Below are positions 23,911-34,958 of a stretch of DNA of 64,000 nucleotides, piece after piece. The translations under genes were made by a program, and so were the position numbers. This DNA comes from Inia geoffrensis (taxonomy: Eukaryota > Chordata > Mammalia > Artiodactyla > Iniidae). The DNA is taken from NCBI GenBank assembly GCA_036417435.1, contig CM070919.1:33472318-33536317 (forward strand), in the 5' to 3' direction. Within the stretch, counting starts at the first letter, position 1. Every line of letters starts with the position of its first letter. The notes beneath the pieces are model-generated. The model made no database searches. It was not told where the DNA came from and saw only the letters and a program-made list of their open reading frames with translations.

Positions 23911-26265
23911 TAAAAACTTCTGGATACTTTTCTTTAGAAATTGTGACTTTGGCACTTGGCTTACTTACTTTCTCTATACAATATGTCGTGTAATATACTT
24001 TGCTAGCTTAAAAATCACTGCAGAATACCCATCCCATTAAGTTAGTCTCTCTGCTTCTCAAACTACTATTCAGTAATTTTCTTTCCCAATCTACTGCAGT
24101 CATACAATATCATCATCATGCTATGGACACTGATACCATCAAAATGTCAGCCATTCAACACTCTGAATACAATGCCCTATTCATCTTTCTTCCTCAATTA
24201 TTTCTACTGTCTCATACTTGACAGCAATGTTACTTGCAATCTGCTGACTCTCTATGTTTTGAATCTCCACTGCTCTGAAATTACACTACAAATCATTTCT
24301 AAAATACTTTACAACATATATCAGGAAAAAAATATACAATCTTCGATGAAGCCAACTGTTAGTGTTCTCTGTGACTGCTGTTAAGCTGTTGACAGGCAAT
24401 GAGAGTGTCACACCTCAAATGGGGCTTTAGAACTGCCCAGACATCTCATGTCCTCAAGTAATTCATTCTCTGATTGTCCATATAAAAAATGTACCCCAAA
24501 CCCAGATGTGTGATTTAGAATGCCTTCCACTGAAATGCCAGAAGTATATGTGGGTTAAGTAATGAATAAATAAGCAAATAGGAAGATTTCAAAGTTTCTT
24601 GATTCAGTTACTCAGCAGTGTCATAAAAGACTGGGTTCCTTCTATTCTGGCAGTTCCAGTTATTGCTATTACCTTCCCTCATGGTCATGAGATGGCTTCA
24701 GTAATTCTAAGCATTGCATGAAGACAGGATGACACTCTGCAAAGAAAAGGGATGTTTCCCTCTAAGCGAGCAAGTATTTGTATTGGTAAGGAAAACCTTT
24801 CCCAGAAGCCAATAAGCACACCTTCTCTCAGGTTCCAGAGGGCATAACTGGCACATATGTACATCCTGTTAGCAAGGAAAATGAGATCACAGTGGTCTGT
24901 TAGATGATCCAAAATTCTTTATGTTGGCATAGGGTGGCAAATATTTTCCCTAAGTAAGTAGAATGGGAATGGTAATCATTTTCATAAATTTGAAGCTTTG
25001 TAGGCCAAAAAAAAAAAAAAAATGATATTGCTTTTGATAGGCAACCAACAGCAGGAAAGTGGTGTCACAGAAGTTAAGGAAGCAACATTTTGAAGAGGAA
25101 GAATCCAATTAACTAAATACAATGGTTCTGCGATAAAGTGAGAAATGAAAAAATTGCATTATCAACATGAAGATCATTAACAAATTTTGCAAAAAAGATA
25201 CACGTGGAGTAGGAGGTCATGCAGGCTTGGAAAGAACAGTTATAATTCTCAAAAACAACACTTCTTATAAAATGATACTGTCCAAGGCTGATCCTGCTTG
25301 ACCTTAACATCATCTCTTTTAAGTATTAAAAGAAGAAGAAAAAAAACAAAGGAAATGGAGATTGAATCACATATACTGATTAAAATGACAACATTCACAT
25401 GTTGACCTTAAACAGATCAACTTAGTATGGGCTTTTCATGAGCTACTCTAGTTGGAGTTCAGGAAAATAACATAAAAATAATCCATTGAAGAGAAACCTT
25501 AGAAATAATGGTTATTTTTGCTTTGAATGGAAGTGCAATTTATATAGCATCCTGTGGAATTTACTAATGCTTCACATTTATCCTAAAAGATCCTTCTTCT
25601 GCAAGACAACAGATGAATTCCCTTGAGGTAATTCAGCACTTTCTATGTAGTAATACACAAGAATGCTTCAAGAACTGATGTGAGGGAGGGAGTTAGTTCT
25701 AGGGAAGGTCTAGCATTGAACAGTGTCTTAGAAAAAAAAAATTTAAGAAATGTTGTGAATAATCATAATATCACATGCAATACTTTTCAGCTCCATAACT
25801 AAGCATGCTGTTATCTCTCTTTCTGGCATAGTTAATATTTCATAAAGTGTTCTGATACGCTGCAGGGTTACCAACACTGACTTTAATGTAACATTTTTCT
25901 TTGAAAGACTGAAACCAAGTGGTCTGTCCAGGGCATCATAAATCTTTGCTTTCATATAGAATATAGATACCATAAACAACATAAAACAATATTTAAGTCT
26001 CAAAGAAGACCAATTTCCAATACAAAATGGGACAGTTATGACAGTAAAGGAATGAGCAGATGGGGATAGGAACACTCCAATTTACACAAGACTGTCGGAA
26101 ACAAAATAAAGGAGGCACAGGAGCCCCAAGGAGGGTACATGATAGAACGATGACCAAGAAACTGAAATGGTCCATGTGGACAATTCAGCTTTTCAGCCAT
26201 CTGTAACCAAAGAATACAGAATATCAAGATTTAAATGATATTGCTAAAGACAGGTGCTCAAATAA
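23911..26265. other. No gene recognised
   Basis: About 2.3 kb without assignment. It includes a poly(A) run at about 25005-25021. Frames of 60-110 aa on the minus strand (for example 26075-25743) have no family signature, no conserved context and no splice-site support. Confidence 0.4.
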
Positions 26266-26316
26266 CATATACATATATGTATATATATACACACACACAC
26301 ATATATATACATATTT
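26266..26316. repeat. TA/CA compound microsatellite
   Basis: atatac, (ta)n, (ca)n and (ta)n blocks in sequence. Confidence 0.85.
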
Positions 26317-26879
26317 ATAAGCTTTATATGAAGCAAGTTAAGAAGTCATTATTATAAGTAAATGAACATAATATGATTTGACAAAGCTTTAAGGTAAAAT
26401 AATTGCATGGAATTAAGCCATAATACATTTTAATTCCCTAATTACATACAACATCTTTAAACATTTAAAGCCATTAAAGCATAGCAGGAATTTAATGAGA
26501 TATCTAATTTTGTGTACATCTATTGTGTGATTAATTTCTTAGAAGTTTTGTGTGAGTGTAGGTGTGTGTGTTGGGAACTTTCAGACTGTTTATATTCCAA
26601 CAGTACATTATTGTTCTATTTCTATATATACCTTGGGATTTGCAAAAATAATATAGATGGATTTTCTTACAAACATCAAAGAACATCTCTGTTAAACTGT
26701 TTAAAAGGAAGGGAATTTTTCTATAAACGTTTATTGTGTTAAATAGCACAAAACATCAACATATTTCATTGCCACCTTAGTGAAAATAAAGTAAATATAC
26801 TAAGTAACAACTGACTTAATCACCAAAATAACAGGTAATAAGTCATCTAATAAGCAAACATGATGTGCGATGCATTCTT

Positions 26880-27050
26880 CTGAATGTTTTAGATGTTTAA
26901 CCCATAGTAAATTTATGAAGCACTGACTTTTTTAAAAGAATTTTATGGGTTTGTTAACCAGAGCACAGATAGCTTAAGTCACTGAGTACACTGAAGAGCT
27001 GAGACTTGACCCTCAGTAGTGGCTCCAAAACCTGTGCCTATAATGATTAT
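26880..27050 (-). repeat. MIR SINE remnant, antisense
   Basis: Order matches the MIR reverse strand: atgggtttgttaaccagagc (26945) in the 'gaggttaagtaacttgcccaaggtcac' region, the gagctgagacttgaccctca block (26996), then the aaaacctgtgcctataatga segment (27028). Confidence 0.5.
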
Positions 27051-27231
27051 GTTGTTTTGCAAACTTGCTTCTGCATTGTTTTGTTTCATAGACCAGTAAG
27101 CCAAGATACTATGTTTTTATCTAAACTTTTTTTCAGAGAACACTGGCATAGTATGTAGCAACAATGTAAGAGTATTAATATGATATAATTTAAGGATTTC
27201 CCAGAAAAAAATAATCCCTTTTCTCCTTCTC

Positions 27232-27279
27232 ATTATTTTTATTCTCAATCCATTAATTATTTTTATTCTCAATCCATTA
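27232..27279. repeat. Perfect 24 bp tandem duplication
   Basis: The unit starting attatttttattctcaatcc occurs at 27232-27255 and again, identical, at 27256-27279. Confidence 0.95.
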
Positions 27280-28106
27280 ATGAATGACTAATTCCCTTTA
27301 CTTATAATACAGCAAAATAAAAATGCTTATGGGTGGGGAAATACTTTATGCTGTAGTGAATCACCTATTCTTTTGTATAAAGTTCCTAAAATGTGGTCAA
27401 AGGATTTCTAGAATAAGTATTTCCATGTGTGCTAATTATTTAAACATTTCTAGACATATGGCTTATTTCTACTGGTAGAGACTGAAAATGGATATTAAAC
27501 AAGCTCTGAAGTGACATATATATACAGTAAAATTTCAAACCTTGGCTCTCATTAATTAATTATATGTATTTTTCTAAAAATAAGACTTGGGGTAAGCAAG
27601 ATACTGGATCCCTCAACTTGTTAAGCTATGATGCTACTGAAGATGGAAGACAGTGTACTCAGAAGACATGGGAAAGTGGTAATAGATTCTTGCATACTTT
27701 AAAATGCCACCGAGAGATGTCACTGACTGAATGAGGATGGTTTCAAAATCATTAGCTTTTTGTCAAAATTAAATATTCATAATTGCAAAAGATCAACTGT
27801 CTAAAGTACTCTAAACTGTTGAGAATATATTTTTTAGATTTTCCTTTACCAAAAAATAGTGTTTAGCTTAAACTATACTTAAAAATTGAAAGATAATATT
27901 AATTTGATGAATACAAGCAAAATGCTATTCAAATACATTTTAATAAATTACTCTTTTGTTATTTTTATAAAATTGTGTCTATTGCTTTAAATATCTACAT
28001 AATTTACTGGCACTTTTAAGTCTTTGACATGTACAATTCCCTATTTTAAATTGTTGTTGAAAAAAGAATTGCTTGTATTTCTGAGAAGTTTCAAAAGCCA
28101 AACCAA

Positions 28107-28136
28107 GGCCTACACATATTTGGCCTACACATATTT
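28107..28136. repeat. Perfect 15 bp tandem duplication
   Basis: ggcctacacatattt occurs at 28107-28121 and 28122-28136. Confidence 0.95.
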
Positions 28137-29684
28137 GAACAGTCCAACATTAAAACTTGAAATTAAAAAATGACTATTTACTAAGGAATAAAATTGTGTG
28201 GGAAGGAGGTAAAAAGAAGCTAAAGAAAATGGCAACAGATTTTAAAGCTCCTTTTTCTTACTCAAATGATCCAATCTGAACTGGAAAACAACCCATGTAA
28301 TCTGCAGGGTATCAGTAAGAAACAGAGCAGCAGATGAGTAGGAACTGACATCTGTGGCTTGGGAAAAAATTTGGCAAGGACAGCAAAAAACAAGAAGTTA
28401 AAGAACTCTAAATGGCCATAAAAATGTAGTCTTTGAAAAAACATAGGGCAGTTTAAATCTTTTATTTTCTTCCCTTATTAAGTAATATATATATTTGGCA
28501 GTATAGCAATAAGTGAGAAGTCAAAAGAGTCATTCTGAAAGCAACAAATAAATGCATCTTATGGAAGACAGAAATATATAGAAATGTATTTTTATATGGA
28601 GTAATTTAAAATATTTAATGTAAATCCACAATACTTTGGAAAATACATTTCAGGTTCCTTCTCTGACACTCCTGCAAAACCCACAGGATTCTGCTGTTCA
28701 AGAAGAACCTTTTGAGGTTTACATGATTCTTCGCCTCAGAAAATAAAATCTGTGAGAACAATTGAACACATTGTATTTATCCTAATCTCTCTGAGTTAAA
28801 ATAACAAATAAATTATCAAGATGAACTACAAAGCAGAGATGTTAAATCTATATAGGGCCTATGATTATTGATATAATTTTAAATTTTCAACTAAAATTAA
28901 ATAGACAATACACAAATTCATTAGTATAATCCAAAAGTCATCAAAGGTCAAAACCAAATGCTTGAGAAAATATCCATTTGACAGTAAAGAAATAAACAAA
29001 GAAATGTTAAAGCAAACGCTTTTTTTCTGTGATATTAAATCAGACTTCCCTTTATGAGTTTTAGAAACAACTTAAAACACAGTAAACCCCATGATAGTAC
29101 TATCCCGTCCCACAATAACAGACATTGGGGTATAATGTGAATTTTTAATTGGATCTTATTTCTCAAAGTAAAGTTCATATTTTCTGCTTGGATGTGGGGT
29201 GGGAGAAACGGAAGGTGGTTATTAAATGACAGGGTTGTGATCATGTGGATCTTCCTCAGCTAAGTGTGTGGTCAGCTGCATGCATACTAAATTCTTCTAG
29301 CTTTAATTTTCTTTTTTCTGACACTACAGACTGCCTAAAAAGTATTGCTTTTTATTATTCTTGCTATAGTTTGACTCTACATTTTATTTGATTGATGTTT
29401 TTACGCCCAAGTATTACGTTTTAGTGGTATATGATATTACATATAAAGAACAAGCAAACTAATCAAAAACTCATTCTTAATTCTTCAGATTTCCAAAATT
29501 AGACCATCTTGATAAGATGAAATGAGACCTCTGGAACACTAGAGTTCAAATAGCAACAGTACAAAAATACTGCATTCACAAAAAATTTTGCATACATAAT
29601 AGATATTAAATTTTGGAAATACACTAAAATTGAATATCAAACACATTTCAACATATTAAATATTTTTCATAATAAAATATATCC

Positions 29685-29881
29685 GGGCTTCTCTGGTGGC
29701 GCAGTGGTTGAGAGTCCGCCTGCCAATGCAGGGGACGCGGGTTCGTGCCCCGGTCTGGGAAGATCCCACATGCCGTGGAGCGGCTGGGCCCGTGAGCCAT
29801 GGCGCTGAGCCTGGGCATCCGGAGCCTGTGCTCCGCAACGGGAGAGGCCACAACAGTGAGAGGCCCGCGTACCGCAAAAAA

Positions 29882-29899
<18 letters not shown>
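29685..29899 (+). mobile_element. CHR SINE, short form, tail grading into (AT)n
   Basis: Full short-form body with gggcttctctggtggcgcag at its head and a B-box-like GGTTCGTGCCC. The poly(A) tail runs straight into an (AT)n array. The left flank ends in aaaatatat and the right flank is (AT)n, so a TSD of aaaatatat is plausible but not provable. Confidence 0.95.
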
Positions 29900-29933
<34 letters not shown>

Positions 29934-29940
29934 TGTATAT
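29899..29940. repeat. (AT)n microsatellite at SINE tail
   Basis: About 13 uninterrupted AT units directly after the SINE poly(A), followed by acacatatatgtatat. Confidence 0.95.
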
Positions 29941-30469
29941 CCCATGACTAAAAAAGGAAGTGAAATATTTACATATGTTCTTTACTAATCCATTCTTAAC
30001 TCAGCACCTCAGTAACAGTCTAGTAAATGGCCTCTGCTGATTTACCTGTGAGCCCATCTCCAGGAATTCCTTGTTAATCCAGTTAATTTATCTTAGGTCT
30101 ACATTCTGCATTCTCTAAGAACTGGCTAGAAATGATCTGTGGATTCTGAGCAATCCTGACCAGTCTAATTTGAGTTGAGTCATCTAAATGGTAATTAAAG
30201 CACTAAAATAACCCTTTTGCCATGGCCTTTGGCTACATTTGTACGATCACTTAAATTCCTCACAGCTTACCCCCCATGGCCAGTATTCTTCACCTGGGAT
30301 ATGTCTTATTGGCATCCAAATAAAATAGTCTTGAAATAATGGATTGGTTTTATGGATTAATGCAAAGTTGTTTCAAGAAACTCGAATTGCAGAAAACCTG
30401 TTTCTTGATATATAAGCATTTTAAATCCTGCTAAACCTCCTAGTTAAATATGTTTTTTTAAAAATAATA
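29941..30469. other. No gene or repeat recognised
   Basis: Unassigned spacer sequence. Confidence 0.4.
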
Positions 30470-30555
30470 AAACAGCAGGGGAAGTGCTATGTCTGGCAAG
30501 AGCAAGCTCTCAACAAATATTTGTTGACTGACTGAATGAACAAATGAATGAATAC
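30470..30555 (+). repeat. MIR or L2 3' end remnant
   Basis: agctctcaacaaatatttgt at 30505, then tgactgactgaatgaac repeats, the usual 3' end pattern of MIR/L2 (tcaataaatatttgttgaatgaatgaatg). Confidence 0.55.
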
Positions 30556-30729
30556 ACTGGCCTCCCTCATTTAATTAGTAATTATTACTGCAGATTCCCA
30601 AATCATTTGAATGGAATCTATTCTTTCCAATTTTAATTCATAATTTTTAAAATCAAGTATAGTTTGCATCAGAGCATGTATTTCACCTACTGGGCCTTAT
30701 GGTTTCTGCTTGGTGGAGTTCTACACAGC

Positions 30730-30788
30730 AACAGGCATTTAACAAATATTTACTGTGTGCCTACTATGTGCCAATGTGCAAAATAGAG
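30730..30788 (+). repeat. L2 3' end fragment
   Basis: ggcatttaacaaatatttac at 30734, then gtgtgcctactatgtgccaa at 30754, the typical L2 3' signature, truncated by the L1 that follows. Confidence 0.6.
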
Positions 30789-30790
30789 GG

Positions 30791-31038
30791 TTTTTTTTTA
30801 TTGCAGTATAGCTGATTTACAATATTGTGTTAGTTTCAGGTGTATAGCATAGTGCTTCAGTATTTTTGCAGATTCTGTTCCATTGCAGGTTATTACAAGA
30901 TAATGGGTATAATTCCGTGTTCTATACAGTAAATCCTTGCTGCTTAACTATTTTAAATATAACAGTCTGTATCTGTTAATCCCATCCCCCTAATCTATCC
31001 CAACACTCTTCCCTTTCCACTTTGGTAAGCACAAATTT
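30791..31038 (-). mobile_element. L1 3'UTR fragment, antisense
   Basis: Starts with poly(T), then ttgcagtatagctgatttac at 30801, the reverse of the cetartiodactyl L1 3' end, through gggtataattccgtgttcta (30905) and ctttccactttggtaagcac (31013). It is 5'-truncated at about 31038, where it meets a sense L1. Confidence 0.75.
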
Positions 31039-31040
31039 GA

Positions 31041-31510
31041 AACTTGAGGGCATTACTCTGAGTGAAATAAGTGAGACAGAGAAAGACAAATATTGTACTA
31101 TTCACTTACATGTGGAATCTAAAAAACAAAAGAAAACAGAACTCAAACTCATAGAAACAGAGAATGGAAAAGCGGTGGCCTGGGATTGAAAGGTGGGAGA
31201 AATAGGAGATGTTGGTAAAAGGGTACAAACTTTCAGCTATCAGATGAGTAAGTCTGAGGAACTAATGTAAAACCTGATGTCTATAGTTTATAACACTGTA
31301 TTGTGTAACTGAAATTGCTAAGACGTTAGAGAGAATCAATATTCTCACCAAAAATGAAAACATACAATGTGAGGTGACAGATGTGTTAATTATATGGTGA
31401 AATCCTTTCACAATGTATACGTGTATCAAATCATCATGATGCACACTTTAAATACCTTGAAATTGTATATGTCAATTATACTTCAACGAAGCTAAAATAA
31501 AAAGTAAAAA
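31041..31510 (+). mobile_element. L1 3' end (L1MA-like), sense
   Basis: Starts in terminal ORF2 text (ttgagggcattactctgagt at 31044), passes the aatgtaaaacctgatgtcta 3'UTR segment (31264) and ends with caattatacttcaacgaagc (31474) and an A-rich tail. Its 3'UTR type differs from the antisense fragment beside it. Confidence 0.75.
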
Positions 31511-32910
31511 TATAAAACTAAAAAAATGAATAAAACATTTAAAAACCAGAATATAATGTACTTTTAAATGGTCTACCATAGAGTCAAAGAAAGATAAAAC
31601 AACTATTATGCTACATAAGACCTGATAAAATAGGACGGTGGTTTACACACTTTGGCTAAGGATGAAGGAGAAAGACCATTTTACGCAGATTTTGGATATG
31701 GAGCTTACAATAACCAGGCTGTCTGGTATGACAGTGAATGTCAGAGTTTAAAATCCTAGAATCAAAGCATAGCTCCGGGTGATGTGATCAAAGTCTTAAT
31801 TGTTCTTGCAGGTAACTGAAACCTAATAAGGATGAAATTCACTGGAGTTTGAAGATTTACAAAATACATTTAGCAAAATTTAGAAGAGAAATAAGTCATC
31901 AATAAGAAATCAGAAGTTGCTAAGATATATGACAAAACATATCTACATACAAAGAAACTGAGCAAGGTCCCAAACTGCTAAAGACTTCCTGGGCATAAAT
32001 AAATAATGGCAATGAGATTACAGAGGCATGCATGAACTTCTGATTTAGCAACTTTAATGGTAGTGGCAGATCAATAATTTGCAAATAAAAGTGAAGTAGC
32101 AGTAATATGATGACCCATAAGACCATTTCTATAATTAGTTATGGGAGTGGGATGCACAGTGTCCCTGACTGAAAGGGAAGTTATCACCAAGGAACAACAG
32201 GGAAACTATTAAATAACTGTAAATGTTCAAGACTGTGAAAATTTTGTCATGTGAAAATGCAGATTTCCTGGGGCTAAACAGAAGAAGTAGAAGAGATGCT
32301 ACAAAAAATTTATTGACTGGCTAGGGAAACATAAATTATTTAAGTTTCAGAATATGTCAAAATACAGAAGGAAGAAAGGTACCTTGAGATGATTTCAGAC
32401 ATGAGAAAATGTAGGTAAAATTAAACTGGATTTTCCAGCATCACTATAACAGGTGATTTATCTACTCTCCCTGAATTGTGACACTTCCAATACCTCAAAC
32501 TCTTTTGTATTTGTTACTGTTTTGCCTTTGGAGCATCCCAGTGATAAAGGCAGTTTGGTGTTTTAGTCCCATATTCTGGGTGAAGTAGCTTATGCCTAGA
32601 GAGAGAATAACTTGTGTTCAAACTGAGATCTAGGACATAGAATTGAATGTCCCAATCAGGACTACATTCCACATGAATAATATGTTCCAGGTGTTAGATA
32701 TTAATCTTTGCCACAAATTGTGAAATGTATTTTCTGTCATGTTTCTTTGATTTCTTTTCTAATAATCTTCTACAAATATGTCTTACACAGGAGTTATTAG
32801 AGTTTATTTGAATAAAATTTTATTACAAAAACTTAATTGAAATTGATGGATTATACAAATTGAAATCTCTGTGGTTGGTAAAATAAACTATTCTCCTCCT
32901 GAAAAATAAA
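31511..32910. other. No gene recognised; weak MIR-like text
   Basis: About 32570-32700 loosely resembles an antisense MIR (confidence about 0.3). The remainder is unassigned. Confidence 0.35.
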
Positions 32911-32922
32911 AACTTATCTATT
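32911..32922. repeat. L1 target-site duplication, left copy
   Basis: aacttatctatt here and aacttatgtatt at 39124-39135, 11 of 12 identical, bracket the 6.2 kb L1. Confidence 0.8.
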
Positions 32923-32933
32923 GGATGAACCTT

Positions 32934-32942
32934 CAAGATGGC
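32934..32942 (+). promoter_or_regulatory. YY1-like site at L1 5' end
   Basis: CAAGATGGC lies 11 bases inside the L1 start. In human L1 a YY1 site of this core near +13 helps set the transcription start. A similar role here is inferred from position and sequence only. Confidence 0.45.
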
Positions 32943-34020
32943 AGAGGAGTAGGATGTGGAGATCACCTTCCTCCCCACAAATACAGCAAAAATACATCTA
33001 CGTGTGGAACAACTCCTACACAACACCTACTGAACGCTGGCAGAAGACCTCAGACTTCCCAAAAGACACCAGAGGGCGACTTACACGCAGAGGCGGGGCC
33101 AGGTCCAAGGCAGAACTCCAGGAGCTGTACGAACAAAGAAGAGAAAGGGAAATCTCTCCCAGCAGCCTCAGGAGCAGCTGATTAAATCTCCACAATCAAC
33201 CTGATGTACCCTGCATCTGTGGAATACCTGAATAGACAACGAATCATCCCAAAAATTGAGGAGGTGGACTTTGGTAGCAACTGTAGGCTTGGGGTTTGCT
33301 GTATGCAACTGACTAGTTTCTGATTTATATGGTTATCTTAGTTTAGCTTTTAACACTTGTTATCATTGGTGGAGTTGTTCATTGGTTTGGTTGCTCTCTT
33401 CTTTTTGTTTTATAATTTTTTTGATTTATTTTTTTAATTTTAATATTATTATTTTAATTCTTTATTTTAATAACTTTATTTATTTTTTTTTTTCTTTCTT
33501 TCCTTTTCTCCCTTTTCTTCTGAGCCGTGGGGCTGACGGGGTCTTGGTGCTCTGGCCGGGTGTCAGGCCTGAGCCTCTGAGGTGGGAGAGCTTAGTTCAG
33601 GAAACTGGACCACCAGAGCCTCTCAGCCCAATGTAATATCAGTTGAAGAGAGCTCTCCCAGAGATCTCCGTCTCAATGCTAAGACCCCGTTACACTCAAT
33701 GACCAGCAAGCTGCAGTGCTGGACACCCCATGCCAAACAACTAGCAAGACAGGAACACAACCCCACCCATTAGCAGAGAGGCTGCCTAAAATCATAATAA
33801 GTTCACAGACACCCCAAAACACACCACCAGACACGGCCCTGCCCACAAGAAAGACAAGATCCAACCCCAACCACCAGAACACAGGCACCAGTCCCCTGCA
33901 CCAGGAAGCCTACACAAGCCACTGAACCAACCTTACCCACTGGGGGCAGACACCAAATCAACGGGAACTATGAACCTGCAGCCTGCAGAAGGGAGACCCC
34001 AAACACAGTAAATAAACACA

Positions 34021-34878
34021 ATGAGAAGACAGAGAAATACGGAGCAGATGAAGGAGCAAGGTAAAAACCCACCAGACCAAACAAAAGAAGAGGAAAGAAG
34101 CAGTCTACCTGAAAAAGAATTCAGAGTAATGATAGTAAAGATGATCCAAAATATGGAAATAGAATGAAGAAAATACAAGAAACGTTTAACAAGGACCTAG
34201 AAGACCTAAAGAGCAAACAAACAATGATGAACAACATAATAAATGCAATGAAAAATTCTCTAGAAGGAATCAATAGCAGAATAACTGAGGCAGAAGAAAG
34301 GATAAGTGACATACAAGATAAAATAGTGGAAATATCTACCGCAGAGCAGATAAAACAATAAAAAGAATTGACGACAATCTCAGAGACCTCTGGGACAACG
34401 TTAAATGCACCAACATTTGAGTTATATGGGTCCCAAAAGCAGAAGAGAAAGGGTCTGAGAAAATATATGAAGGGACTATATTTGAAAAATTCCCTAATAT
34501 GGGAAAATAATGGTCAATCAAGTCCAGGAAGTGCATAGAGTCCCATACAGGATAAATCCAAGGAAAAACATGCCAAGACACATATTAATCAAACTATCAA
34601 AAATTAAATACAAAGAAAAAATATTAAAAACTGCAAGCGTAAAGCAACCAATAACACACAAGGGAATCCCCATAAGGTTAACAGCAGATCGTTCAGCACA
34701 AACTCTGCAGGCCAGAAGGCAGTGGCAGGACATATTTAAAGTGATGAAAGGGAAAAACCTACAACCAAGATTACTCTACCCAGCAAGGATCTCATGCAGG
34801 TTCGATAGAGAAATTAAAACCTTTTCAGACAAGCAAAAGCTAAGAGAATTCAGCACCACCAAACCAGCTTTACAATAA
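34021..34878 (+). pseudogene. L1 ORF1 (RNA-binding protein), broken
   Basis: L1 ORF1p is an RNA-binding, trimeric coiled-coil protein that coats L1 RNA. The expected start ATG is at 34021, but that frame stops at 34165-34167 after 48 codons, because about one base is missing near 34150. The coiled-coil part then continues in another frame (34164-34361), with heptad-like text such as ITEAEERISDIQDKIVEI, and stops again. The RRM and C-terminal domains are in a third open piece (34510-34878, 122 aa) that holds HILIKLSKIKYKEKILKTA and ends in LREFSTTKPALQ, matching the family's C-terminus. At least two frame changes separate the three pieces, so no functional ORF1p can be made. Confidence 0.9.
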
Positions 34879-34958
34879 ATGCTAAAGGAACTTACCTAGG
34901 CAGGAAACACAAGACAAAGAAAAGACCTACAGTAATAAACCAAAAACAATTAAGAAAC

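Larger units (their letters stand above)
27051..29670. other. No gene recognised
   Basis: About 2.6 kb of AT-rich DNA without recognisable genes or repeat families apart from the short tandem duplications listed separately. Confidence 0.4.

Noticed and set aside
25743..26075. 110 aa minus-strand open frame as a novel gene
   Set aside because: No domain, no homologous feel, no splice or promoter signal. A frame of this length is expected by chance in a 64 kb window.
32921..33185. Two overlapping 86 aa frames at the start of the large L1 as a small gene (ORF0-like)
   Set aside because: They lie in the L1 5'UTR on the sense strand. Known ORF0 is antisense in primates, and I see no evidence that these are translated.
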